A stretch of DNA of 64,000 nucleotides from Paenibacillus sp. E222 (GTDB taxonomy: Bacteria > Bacillota > Bacilli > Paenibacillales > Paenibacillaceae): the NCBI RefSeq assembly GCF_013401555.1, contig NZ_CP058552.1, positions 3,100,001 to 3,164,000 on the forward strand, read 5' to 3'. The position numbers and the translations under genes were made by a program. Below are positions 57,300-64,000 of the stretch, one piece after another. The notes beneath the pieces were generated by a model that saw nothing but the letters and a program-made list of their open reading frames with translations, was not told the DNA's origin and did no database searches. Position 1 is the stretch's first letter. Each line of letters opens with the position of its first letter.

Positions 57300-58274
57300 A
57301 TGTCACGAAGGTTTAAGGGTTTTGGAATGGTGCTGTTGGCGCTAAGTTTGGTGCTTTCCGCCTGTTCCGGTACTTCTGATAAGGAAGTGGAAGCTTCAGC
57401 AAAAACGGCAGGGAAAAATGAAACGAAGGTTGTTCGGGATCAGTTTGGAGAGGTGACGATTCCTACGAATCCTCAAAATATGCTTGTACTGGATTCTATC
57501 TATGCCGAGTACTTAATTGAGATGGGCGTTACACCGCAGATGGTTATATTTGTTCCGGAGATTGAACCGGAATATCGTGCGTCTTATTTTGAGGAACATG
57601 GGGTCCAAATGATTGAAGCGGAACAATATCAATATAATTATGAACAATTGCTCACGTTGTCACCTGATATGATTGTTAGCGCGGGCGTAGGCATGGAACA
57701 AGGCGTATATGATGAACTATCCAAGATTGCTCCAACGGTCGCTCTGGATTCCAACAGTGAAATGCAGATGGCCATGCCGAAGCTGGCTGCGGTCTTTGAC
57801 AAGACAGAGGAATCTGCCAAAGTGCTGGCTGAATTTGATGAGAAGGCGAAGCAGGCACAGGAGAAAATTTCTCAAGCCATCGGCGACAAAACCGTGCTGG
57901 TTCTTCGAGTGGAGCACAATCGTTACCGTTTCATGGGTCCCAAAGGAGGAAGCAGCAGTGTCTTTTTCTATGAAACCTTGGGTCTGAACAGCCCTGAAGT
58001 CATCAAAGACTCTACAGATTGGTTTAGCCAGTTTTCCCTGGAATTTTTGCCGGAAATGAACCCGGATTATATTTTTCTAGAAGACAGGACGCTGAAAGGC
58101 TATGATACGAAGGAATCCATGGATAATCTGAAAGAAAGCAAAGTGTGGGCAAGCTTGAACGCAGTGAAAGACAATCATGTCTTTCCGCTGAAAACGAGTG
58201 ATTTTGTAACAGGTGTGGGTCCGATTGGGTCGGCCAATTTGTTGGATTATGTCGTTGAAAAGTTGGTGCCCTAG
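57300..58274 (+). CDS. Iron-siderophore ABC transporter binding lipoprotein
   Basis: A 324-residue lipoprotein (lipobox LVLSAC, Cys22) of the class III, FhuD/FeuA-like periplasmic-binding family (domain about 50-322; RDQFGEVTIPTNPQNMLVLD, LLTLSPDMIVSAG, LEFLPEMNPDYIFL). It binds a ferric siderophore outside the membrane. ATG follows AAGGGGCGAG. A Fur box lies directly upstream and the Btr-like regulator precedes it. No permease or ATPase gene is next to it, so those must lie elsewhere. Its stop abuts the next start. Confidence 0.92.
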   Translation: MSRRFKGFGMVLLALSLVLSACSGTSDKEVEASAKTAGKNETKVVRDQFGEVTIPTNPQNMLVLDSIYAEYLIEMGVTPQMVIFVPEIEPEYRASYFEEHGVQMIEAEQYQYNYEQLLTLSPDMIVSAGVGMEQGVYDELSKIAPTVALDSNSEMQMAMPKLAAVFDKTEESAKVLAEFDEKAKQAQEKISQAIGDKTVLVLRVEHNRYRFMGPKGGSSSVFFYETLGLNSPEVIKDSTDWFSQFSLEFLPEMNPDYIFLEDRTLKGYDTKESMDNLKESKVWASLNAVKDNHVFPLKTSDFVTGVGPIGSANLLDYVVEKLVP

Positions 58275-59312
58275 ATGAATACTGGAGCGGAGCAGCAATT
58301 GGACATTTACGATATTACGATTGTTGGTGGTGGACCTGCAGGAATGTATGCTGCATTTTACAGCGGGATGAGAGCCATGCGTACCAAAATCATTGAAGCC
58401 AAACAGGAATTGGGCGGATTTATGCGCACGTACCCGGAGAAACTGGTCTGGGATGTAGGTGGAGTTGATCCGATTCGTTGTGAGAAATTGATCGATTCCC
58501 TGGAAAGACAGGCAAGAACCTTCGATCCAACCATTGTATTCGGCCAGGAAATTGCTCAGATGGAACGACGCGATGATCAAGTATTTGTACTCACCTCAAA
58601 GACAGGAGAGCGTCATTACACACGTACGATTTTGTTATGTGCAGGCAGAGGCATGACGCAGGTTCAGAAGCTGGATATTGAAGGCGCAAATCGGTATGAG
58701 CTGACGAATCTACACTATACCATTACGGATCTGTCCAGATTCAAGGATAAACGTGTGCTGATCTCGGGAGGCGGGGATTCCGCAATAGATTGGGCGAATG
58801 AAATGGAGGGATTGGCGCAGGAGGTCATTGTGGTGCACAGACGCAAGGAGTTTACGGCACATGAGCTGCCTGTTGCCCAGATGAAAGCTTTTGCCCAAGT
58901 CTTGACCCCTTACAGCATATCGCGCCTATATGGTACAGGAGACAAAATAGGCCGTGTTGAACTGGTCCATGTAGACAATGAAGAAATCATGCCAATTGAA
59001 GTGGATGAAGTGGTTGTAAGCCATGGATACGATCGTGATTTCGGTAACTTGGTCCATTGGGGACTGGAACGTGAAGATTACGGTATCTCGGTTGATCCGC
59101 GAATGTGCACAAGTCAGCCGGGAATATTCGGAGCAGGTGATTTCATTACCTATGGAAGCAAAGTCCGTCTGATTGCTGGTGCATTTAATGATGCCGTACT
59201 GGCAGTAAACAGTGCCAAGCTCTATCTGGAGCCGACCGCTTCCGAAATGGCAGGGGTATCGTCCCATAATGCAAGGTTCTTTGAGAAAAACAAAGCTATT
59301 TCTACCCTGTAA
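58275..59312 (+). CDS. Ferredoxin/flavodoxin-NADP+ reductase, TrxR-like type
   Basis: A 345-residue flavoprotein of the YumC/FNR2 kind: FAD loop IVGGGPAGMYAAFYSGMR (about 16-33), NADPH loop VLISGGGDSAIDWANEM (about 160-176), and the closing FAD motif GIFGAGDFI. The redox CxxC pair of thioredoxin reductase is absent, as in FNR2 enzymes. ATG directly follows the stop of the binding lipoprotein, so both are cotranscribed under Fur. A role in reducing ferric siderophores, directly or through ferredoxin, is inferred from that. Confidence 0.88.
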   Translation: MNTGAEQQLDIYDITIVGGGPAGMYAAFYSGMRAMRTKIIEAKQELGGFMRTYPEKLVWDVGGVDPIRCEKLIDSLERQARTFDPTIVFGQEIAQMERRDDQVFVLTSKTGERHYTRTILLCAGRGMTQVQKLDIEGANRYELTNLHYTITDLSRFKDKRVLISGGGDSAIDWANEMEGLAQEVIVVHRRKEFTAHELPVAQMKAFAQVLTPYSISRLYGTGDKIGRVELVHVDNEEIMPIEVDEVVVSHGYDRDFGNLVHWGLEREDYGISVDPRMCTSQPGIFGAGDFITYGSKVRLIAGAFNDAVLAVNSAKLYLEPTASEMAGVSSHNARFFEKNKAISTL

Positions 59313-59343
59313 ATCAGCATGTGTAGAACGTGAAGTAATAGTA

Positions 59344-59392
59344 AGAAGCCCGACCCGTGTTGAGAATTTCTCGGACATGGTCGGGCTTCTTT
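59344..59392. terminator. Terminator after the reductase gene
   Basis: AGAAGCCCGACC and GGTCGGGCTTCT are perfect arms followed by TTCATT. Confidence 0.85.
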
Positions 59393-59425
59393 CATTAAAA
59401 CTTCCAACCAGAACTAACCAATAGG

Positions 59426-60139
59426 TTATCCTTGTGATTCCTGAAGTAACTCAATATATGTCATAAGTTCCTTCACGCCTGCAAATTGCAGAGTCAGTTG
59501 GTTGTTAAGCTTTTGCAGGGCCAGCTGGAAGGCTTTATTGATCTGTGTATAATCCTGCGTGCCGACAGTGTTCAGAAGCTCTTTCATATGTTCAATGTAG
59601 TAGACGGATTTTCTTAAACTGCTAATGACCAATATCTTTCTTAACTCGGCTCGGGTATACATTCGATAACCGTTGTTAGGGTCTCTTTCGGAGCAAATTA
59701 AGCCTTCGGTTTCCCAATGCCTGATAGCAGAAGTGTTGACCCCGGCTGCTTCGGCAGCTTTTCCAATCGTCATCGCCTCCGTCGTTCCCCTCTTTTGATC
59801 GTTAGCAAAATCCACCTGTTGCACCATCTTCCATATGTCTTCCATTCGTTGCTTCTCCAGTTGGCTGTTGTACAGCTGCTGGTTCATAAGCCAGAGAGCA
59901 TCCATCGTATCGCCCTGTTTTACTTTTCTCATAACCTCGTATACAACGGGAATCTCATATCCTTTCAATAATAAACGAATGGCAACAAAAGACTGAAGAT
60001 GAACAGGGGTATAGTACCTGTGATTACTGACGGTCCGTGGAACGTCGGGAATGAGGTTCTCCTTTTCATACCGTCGCAGTGTAGTCGTACTTACATCCAG
60101 CCTTGTGGCAATCTGCCCAGGTGTATATGCTCGGTTCAT
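59426..60139 (-). CDS. MerR-type regulator with two HTH domains
   Basis: A 237-residue protein with two MerR HTH domains in one chain: about 5-70 (YTPGQIATRLDVSTTTLRRYEKENLIPDVPRT) and about 123-190 (TIGKAAEAAGVNTSAIRHWETEGLICSERDPNNGYRMY), each with its own wing and helix. MerR proteins normally have one and dimerise. ATG 60139 has AGGAG 7 nt upstream. It diverges from the hydrolase gene at 60251; direct repeats of CTTCAAGT lie between. There is no separate ligand domain beyond the helical C terminus. Confidence 0.85.
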   Translation of the reverse strand: MNRAYTPGQIATRLDVSTTTLRRYEKENLIPDVPRTVSNHRYYTPVHLQSFVAIRLLLKGYEIPVVYEVMRKVKQGDTMDALWLMNQQLYNSQLEKQRMEDIWKMVQQVDFANDQKRGTTEAMTIGKAAEAAGVNTSAIRHWETEGLICSERDPNNGYRMYTRAELRKILVISSLRKSVYYIEHMKELLNTVGTQDYTQINKAFQLALQKLNNQLTLQFAGVKELMTYIELLQESQG

Positions 60140-60155
60140 GTTTCTTCTCCTCATG

Positions 60156-60176
60156 CTTCAAGTAAAACCTTCAAGT
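60156..60176. promoter_or_regulatory. Direct repeat CTTCAAGT in a divergent promoter region
   Basis: CTTCAAGT occurs at 60156-60163 and again at 60169-60176, 13 bp apart start to start and in the same direction. It is just upstream of the double-HTH MerR gene. The half-site CTTCAAG is of the kind MerR proteins bind, but normally as an inverted pair. Confidence 0.5.
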
Positions 60177-60250
60177 GCTACACTAACATACAACCCGCCA
60201 AAGTCCATATTTTATCCACATTTTATATTGAAAACCGGAAGATTGCATCC

Positions 60251-61183
60251 ATGTTATACACTGAGGATATCAACAGTAAAGGACTGGTTCAATTGCAGAA
60301 AATGATTACTTTGTTAAATGGTTCGCAGCTTGAAGTGGGTCTGACGGGAGCGCAAGATCGTAGCGTCATTATGCTGCCCACAGCCAAAAAGCCCGTAACC
60401 GGACAAGAAGCCGAAACCCTAAAGTTATGGGGGGTTGATCCTGAATTGAGTGCAAAGTTTATCGACGGACTTTCCGGTGAATTTCAGATCCTGCATTTTG
60501 ATTATGAAGGCCACTACATGGCACATCCCCATCCGGAACATTTTACGCCTGAATATATCGCTCAGGATTTGTTACGAATTGCGGATCAGATGAATGTGAA
60601 TCGATTTAGTTATTATGGATACTCCTGGCTGGCTCTTGTCGGGCTTCAGTTAGCCCTACGGACTGACCGCATGGAAAGTCTCATTATGGGAGGATTCCCG
60701 CCATACGAAGGGCCGTATGATGAAATGCGAGTAGTGACCACAAAGACATATGAGGGAGCATTGAAGCAGCATGAAGAATCGGGAGAAATACACTCAGCAG
60801 AAGCTCTAATGAAAGTAGAAGAATTGAGTCCGGATCAATTGGATTGGGACAACGTGGAGTTAAAGATCGATCCGGCTCAAACGAAACAATTTGCGACCTT
60901 GTATCAAGGTTTAATTGATTTCGATGACCAACGTATTCAAACTCAGTTGAATATCCCCAGATTGGCTTTTGCAGGAGAGAGAGATACGATTGTGTATGGT
61001 GAGAAATTTGGCAGTGTGACGGTGGATATCGCTGGACGATTGCAAAAGCATAAACCCGTTCTTGAAAACCTCGGCTGGACCGTCGAAATCATCAAGGGAG
61101 CGGATATGGATCACACCAAAGCGATGCAGCCCAGTACCGTTCTCCCTATTATCCTTCCCTGGTTAAAAGCTCATTTAAGCTGA
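60251..61183 (+). CDS. Alpha/beta hydrolase-like protein with altered nucleophile elbow
   Basis: About 310 residues from ATG 60251. The fold follows the alpha/beta hydrolase order (FDYEGHYMAHP, FSYYGYSWLALVGLQLAL, IPRLAFAGERD, GADMDHTKA). The elbow is GYSWL rather than GxSxG: the Ser is kept but the second Gly is Leu. A late Asp (GERD) and His (MDH) complete a possible triad. The start is uncertain: no clear ribosome site precedes 60251, while TTG 60293 has AAAGGA 9 nt upstream. Divergent from the MerR-like gene, which likely controls it. Confidence 0.72.
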   Translation: MLYTEDINSKGLVQLQKMITLLNGSQLEVGLTGAQDRSVIMLPTAKKPVTGQEAETLKLWGVDPELSAKFIDGLSGEFQILHFDYEGHYMAHPHPEHFTPEYIAQDLLRIADQMNVNRFSYYGYSWLALVGLQLALRTDRMESLIMGGFPPYEGPYDEMRVVTTKTYEGALKQHEESGEIHSAEALMKVEELSPDQLDWDNVELKIDPAQTKQFATLYQGLIDFDDQRIQTQLNIPRLAFAGERDTIVYGEKFGSVTVDIAGRLQKHKPVLENLGWTVEIIKGADMDHTKAMQPSTVLPIILPWLKAHLS

Positions 61184-61206
61184 GGATCAGCAGAAACAAT
61201 GTTGGA

Positions 61207-61977
61207 TTACTGCGTTACATCGTCTAATGCTCTTTGTTTGCGCTGCTGATAATCCAGAATGGATTCGTATAACAATTGCTCGTTGAAATCCGGCCACATC
61301 ACGTCCGTAAACCAGAGCTCGGAATAAGCGGCTTGCCATAATAGGAAATTGCTTAACCGTTTCTCCCCACTGGTTCGGATTAACAGATCGGGGGCAGGAT
61401 TGAGTCCGGTATACAAAAACTTTTCGAATTCCGCCTCGGAGATTTCCGAGGTTTCTTTGTTTTCTTCATTGTTTTCAACGATGTACGTTTTGATGGCTTG
61501 CACAATATCGTTTTTACCTCCATAATTCATTGCAAAATACACAGCCATCCCGTTGTTCGTTTGGGTTAGTTCCACCACTTTGCGCATCGCTTCCTGTGTT
61601 TCGTCTGGGAATTTTGAGATATCTCCAATAAAATTAACTTTGATATTATTCTGATTCAGTTCCTGAACAGTTGTATCCTGTACAAATTCGACCACCAGAC
61701 TAATGATGTAGTCGACCTCTTCCTTGGGCCTTTTCCAGTTTTCCGTAGAGAAGGCGTAAAGAGTGAGCGAAGCAATCCCGTTTTTGTGGCACATGCTTAT
61801 CGTTTCCCGCATCGTCTGCATTCCTGCATAGTGCCCGGCACTTCGAGGCAGTCCTCTTCTCGTCGCCCATCTTCCATTTCCATCCATCATAATTGCGATA
61901 TGCTTCGGGATGAATCCGTTCCAGTCGATGGAATGGATGGTATTAGGTTTTTCTTTATGTATACGGTTCCATTTCAA
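61207..61977 (-). CDS. uppS: Undecaprenyl diphosphate synthase (cis-prenyltransferase)
   Basis: A 256-residue cis-prenyltransferase making the C55 carrier lipid for wall synthesis. Catalytic Asp32 is in IMMDGNGRWA; GHYAGMQTMRETI, LTLYAFSTENWKRP, and the late PAPDLLIRTSGEKRLSNFLLWQAAYSELWF blocks are all kept. TTG 61977 is chosen (AGGAGG 8 nt upstream). It stands alone, away from the cdsA/rpsB-type context where the main uppS usually lies, so it is probably a second copy. Confidence 0.9.
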   Translation of the reverse strand: MKWNRIHKEKPNTIHSIDWNGFIPKHIAIMMDGNGRWATRRGLPRSAGHYAGMQTMRETISMCHKNGIASLTLYAFSTENWKRPKEEVDYIISLVVEFVQDTTVQELNQNNIKVNFIGDISKFPDETQEAMRKVVELTQTNNGMAVYFAMNYGGKNDIVQAIKTYIVENNEENKETSEISEAEFEKFLYTGLNPAPDLLIRTSGEKRLSNFLLWQAAYSELWFTDVMWPDFNEQLLYESILDYQQRKQRALDDVTQ

Positions 61978-62241
61978 TGGCAATTCCTCCTGATCCTCAA
62001 GCTAGAATGAGTTAGACTCGTAAAATGAATTCAAATATTCAAAATGATTCCCATAATTTACGTCTATTATATAGGATTGCACAGGGACAAGCCATGATAG
62101 GTTTACAATGTCACCAAGATGCAGAAGGATCACCTCGATGTTAAACAACAAATAACCCTTCATCTGTGGGATTACTTACAGGGAATGAACAGAGCCGCAC
62201 ACAACTATCGGTTATCCTACAAAAGCCTGCTCGTTTGCTGA

Positions 62242-62271
62242 TTGAAAGAGCTTTCATTTCATCCGTATACT
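62242..62271 (+). promoter_or_regulatory. Promoter of the SDR gene with cre-like dyad
   Basis: TTGAAA (62242-62247), 18 bp, TATACT (62266-62271). The dyad TGAAAGAGCTTTCA (62243-62256) overlaps the -35; it is a cre site except for AG in place of CG at the centre. The rest of 61984-62338 holds no recognisable gene. Confidence 0.45.
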
Positions 62272-62338
62272 AAAGGTGTCAACAAGGTCGGATGTGTCTT
62301 ATAGAACATCCATCTTCATTTGGAAAGGATGATTGGAC

Positions 62339-63109
62339 ATGGGAAGATTAACTGGAAAAGTTGCAATTATAACCGGTGCCGCGAGTGGTATGGGATTGGC
62401 TGGGGCTCAATTGTTTGCCAGAGAAGGAGCGAAGGTAGTTGCTACCGATGTAGCGATTGACGCTTTGCAGGAGCAAGTGAAACAGATCGAAGCTGACGGC
62501 GGCGAAGCGATTGCAGTAAAGCTGGATGTATCCAGTCCGGAATCATGGAATGCAGTTGTGGAAGAAACCATCGCAAACTATGGAAAAATTGATATTCTGG
62601 TCAACAATGCCGGCATTCACATCGCCAAAGGCATTCTGGAAGCAGAATTGGAAGATTGGGACAAGGTCATGTCCATTAACGGTACAGGTGTATGGCTGGG
62701 AATGAAGGCGGTTATCCCTTATATGCAGCAAAATGGACAAGGCTCCATCGTAAATACGTCCTCCATCGCTGCCATCATTGGCGGAATCGCCGATGCCCAG
62801 GGCGCAGCATACAGTGCTTCCAAGGGATCTGTGCGTTCACTGACCAAACATGGTGCACAATGGTTCGCCAAAGATAACATTCGTGTGAACTCTGTACATC
62901 CAGGGGCTGTGTTTACCGGCATGGTGGAAAAAGCGGGCATCAAGTCCCAAGTGGAGATGGGAGAGCATTACAAAAATCTCGCCCCACTGCCTCCGCATGC
63001 TGGAGAGTCCATGGATATCGCCTATGCCTACTTGTTCTTAGCTTCTGATGAATCCAAATTTATCACAGGTGTGGAGCTGCCAGTGGATGGTGGCTGGATC
63101 AGCAACTAA
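62339..63109 (+). CDS. Short-chain dehydrogenase/reductase
   Basis: A 256-residue classical SDR. NAD(P) loop TGAASGMG (12-19), NNAG, then the Tyr158-Lys162 pair in YSASK and the SHPGAVFTG turn. A DVS after the second strand and Asp at the NAD pocket (ATDVA) suggests NAD(H) preference. Similar to 3-alpha-hydroxysteroid or cyclopentanol dehydrogenase-like enzymes, but the substrate cannot be fixed. ATG 62339 has AAAGGA 9 nt upstream; TTG 62333 is too close. Convergent with the TetR gene. Confidence 0.88.
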   Translation: MGRLTGKVAIITGAASGMGLAGAQLFAREGAKVVATDVAIDALQEQVKQIEADGGEAIAVKLDVSSPESWNAVVEETIANYGKIDILVNNAGIHIAKGILEAELEDWDKVMSINGTGVWLGMKAVIPYMQQNGQGSIVNTSSIAAIIGGIADAQGAAYSASKGSVRSLTKHGAQWFAKDNIRVNSVHPGAVFTGMVEKAGIKSQVEMGEHYKNLAPLPPHAGESMDIAYAYLFLASDESKFITGVELPVDGGWISN

Positions 63110-63148
63110 TAGCAAAGTGATCGAAGCATTCAAAGAGGTACTGGTTTC

Positions 63149-63805
63149 TCAGTTGTCATGAGAGGCGGTGCCTCTTTCCATTTCATCCAATGATGGATTC
63201 AAATTCGAACGGTAAACTTCATTGGAGCGATTCATGCGTGTAAATTCCAGCAGCTGCTCCGCCATATAGGAGGCACTGTATTTGAAGTTGCTTTGCACCC
63301 ATCCTGTAATTAAACCAAGAACTGCATTGGCCTGGTAACAGGCAAGAAGCTCCTTGTTCACTCGGGGGTCTGGCGACATATCGGTTACATCCTCCAGATA
63401 CAGAGTTTTGAGCGTTTCATAGAGTGTATCCCGAAAACCTGAAAGCATGTTTGTGTTAACCAGCAAGGCATAGAAGGTGGCATGGCCAAGAACATGGTCG
63501 AAAATTTTGATAGCTGAAGCGTTCAGGTCCATGATTCCGAAATCCCGGTAGTGCTGGTAAGGGGCACGGTAGGCGAAGATCAGATCTGCCATCACGTCTT
63601 TCAAAATTTCGTTGAGTAAGTCTTCTCTATATACATAATGTTTGTAAAAGGTACTGCGGTTCACATCGGCCAATTTCACGATATCGGTGATGGTAATACT
63701 CTCGAACGGCTTACGCGACATCCATTCTAACAATGAGGCTTTCAGGGCCTGTTTGGATCTGTGGACTCTGCGATCCATGTCGGGTATAGATAGGGATTTA
63801 TGCAT
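63149..63805 (-). CDS. TetR-family regulator
   Basis: A 218-residue repressor. The HTH is at about 15-65 (KASLLEWMSRKPFESITITDIVKLADVNRSTFYKHYVYREDLL), then an all-helical effector domain of the TetR_C_7/DhaS-like kind. ATG 63805 has GGAGG 9 nt upstream. It diverges from the gene starting at 63962, which it likely represses. Confidence 0.88.
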   Translation of the reverse strand: MHKSLSIPDMDRRVHRSKQALKASLLEWMSRKPFESITITDIVKLADVNRSTFYKHYVYREDLLNEILKDVMADLIFAYRAPYQHYRDFGIMDLNASAIKIFDHVLGHATFYALLVNTNMLSGFRDTLYETLKTLYLEDVTDMSPDPRVNKELLACYQANAVLGLITGWVQSNFKYSASYMAEQLLEFTRMNRSNEVYRSNLNPSLDEMERGTASHDN

Positions 63806-63961
63806 TATACACATCCTCCTTTGCTGATCAATGATACATCTAACATGATGCGAAAGAAGCATACAAATATGTGAATAAATGGTGAATTACATGCGCTTTC
63901 AGTCCATGATGGTTCGTTCTACATTATAATAAACCAAAACGGACGAGGAGATGAACTCCAG

Positions 63962-64000
63962 TTGAAAAAACAAATGTGGATCATTACCGGCTTTGTAGTT
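63962..64000 (+). CDS. Start of a gene running past the window end
   Basis: TTG 63962 with GAGGAG 11 nt upstream opens LKKQMWIITGFVV, a charged start followed by a hydrophobic stretch, as in a signal or membrane anchor. A TATAAT lies at 63925-63930. Next to a divergent TetR gene, an efflux-pump subunit is likely, but only 13 codons are visible. Confidence 0.5.
   Translation, partial: MKKQMWIITGFVV

Noticed and set aside
59999..60250. Extended N terminus of the hydrolase reaching back into the MerR gene
   Set aside because: It would overlap the MerR coding sequence and both divergent promoters; no ribosome site.

Overview
The window looks like chromosomal DNA of a Paenibacillus-type Firmicute. 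Evidence: strong AGGAGG ribosome sites with frequent TTG and GTG starts, a LicT/BglG antiterminator with its RNA targets, CcpA-type cre sites, a sigma-D-like promoter before a chemoreceptor, ECF sigma/anti-sigma and RsbQ modules, lipobox lipoproteins, and secreted enzymes with copper-amine-oxidase-like or SLH-like domains. No rRNA, tRNA, CRISPR array, phage or intact insertion sequence was seen. Gene density is high and most units end in a recognisable hairpin terminator.

Layout. 1-6.6 kb: an aryl-beta-glucoside locus (two GH1 phospho-beta-glucosidases, licT, and a bglP-type EIIBCA), each gene preceded by a ribonucleic antiterminator (RAT) overlapping a terminator. 6.6-9.7 kb: a LysR regulator divergent from an ankyrin/NCS2-permease pair. 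9.7-17.9 kb: PilZ, HEAT-repeat, a MerR-GNAT-hydrolase operon with a textbook 19-bp-spacer MerR promoter, a small SUKH (SMI1/KNR4) cluster, and an ECF sigma/anti-sigma pair. 18-25 kb: pectate lyase, a sigma-D-type chemoreceptor, an acyltransferase-like protein, VOC protein, alkaline phosphatase, and a decayed spot with an M20 peptidase tail. 26-30 kb: a secreted carboxylesterase with two cre sites and its own RAT, and a secreted beta-propeller-like protein. 30-35.8 kb: an Xre/membrane-protein pair, a Fur-box AraC regulator with an MFS exporter, Hsp20, DUF1697 and SUKH. 36-40 kb: a DUF1593/Sde182-like lipoprotein under cre plus RAT control, then RsbQ with a PAS-GGDEF protein. 40-50.4 kb: a parallel beta-helix lipoprotein, MFS exporters, an SgrR-like regulator, DUF2625/SUKH genes and a Ca2+-type P-ATPase. 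50.5-55.5 kb: an accessory-looking segment holding a gutted hcp gene, an AT-rich 910-residue protein with a diadenylate-cyclase-like domain and TPRs, and a PTS EIIBC whose phospho-cysteine is replaced. 55.5-59.4 kb: an iron-siderophore unit (Btr-like regulator, Fur-box binding lipoprotein, ferredoxin-NADP reductase-like flavoprotein). 59.4-64 kb: a tandem-HTH MerR protein divergent from a hydrolase, a second-type UppS, an SDR, a TetR regulator and the start of a further gene.

How the parts fit. The clearest theme is plant-polysaccharide use under two-layer control: CcpA (cre) and LicT (RAT) sites occur not only at the beta-glucoside operon but also far away, before the esterase and the Sde182-like lipoprotein, so one antiterminator probably controls a scattered regulon of about six RNA switches here. 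Pectate lyase and the beta-helix protein fit the same life style. A second theme is iron (two Fur boxes, two AraC-type regulators, binding protein, reductase). The most unusual content is the 50.5-55.5 kb segment and the RsbQ-PAS-GGDEF pair.
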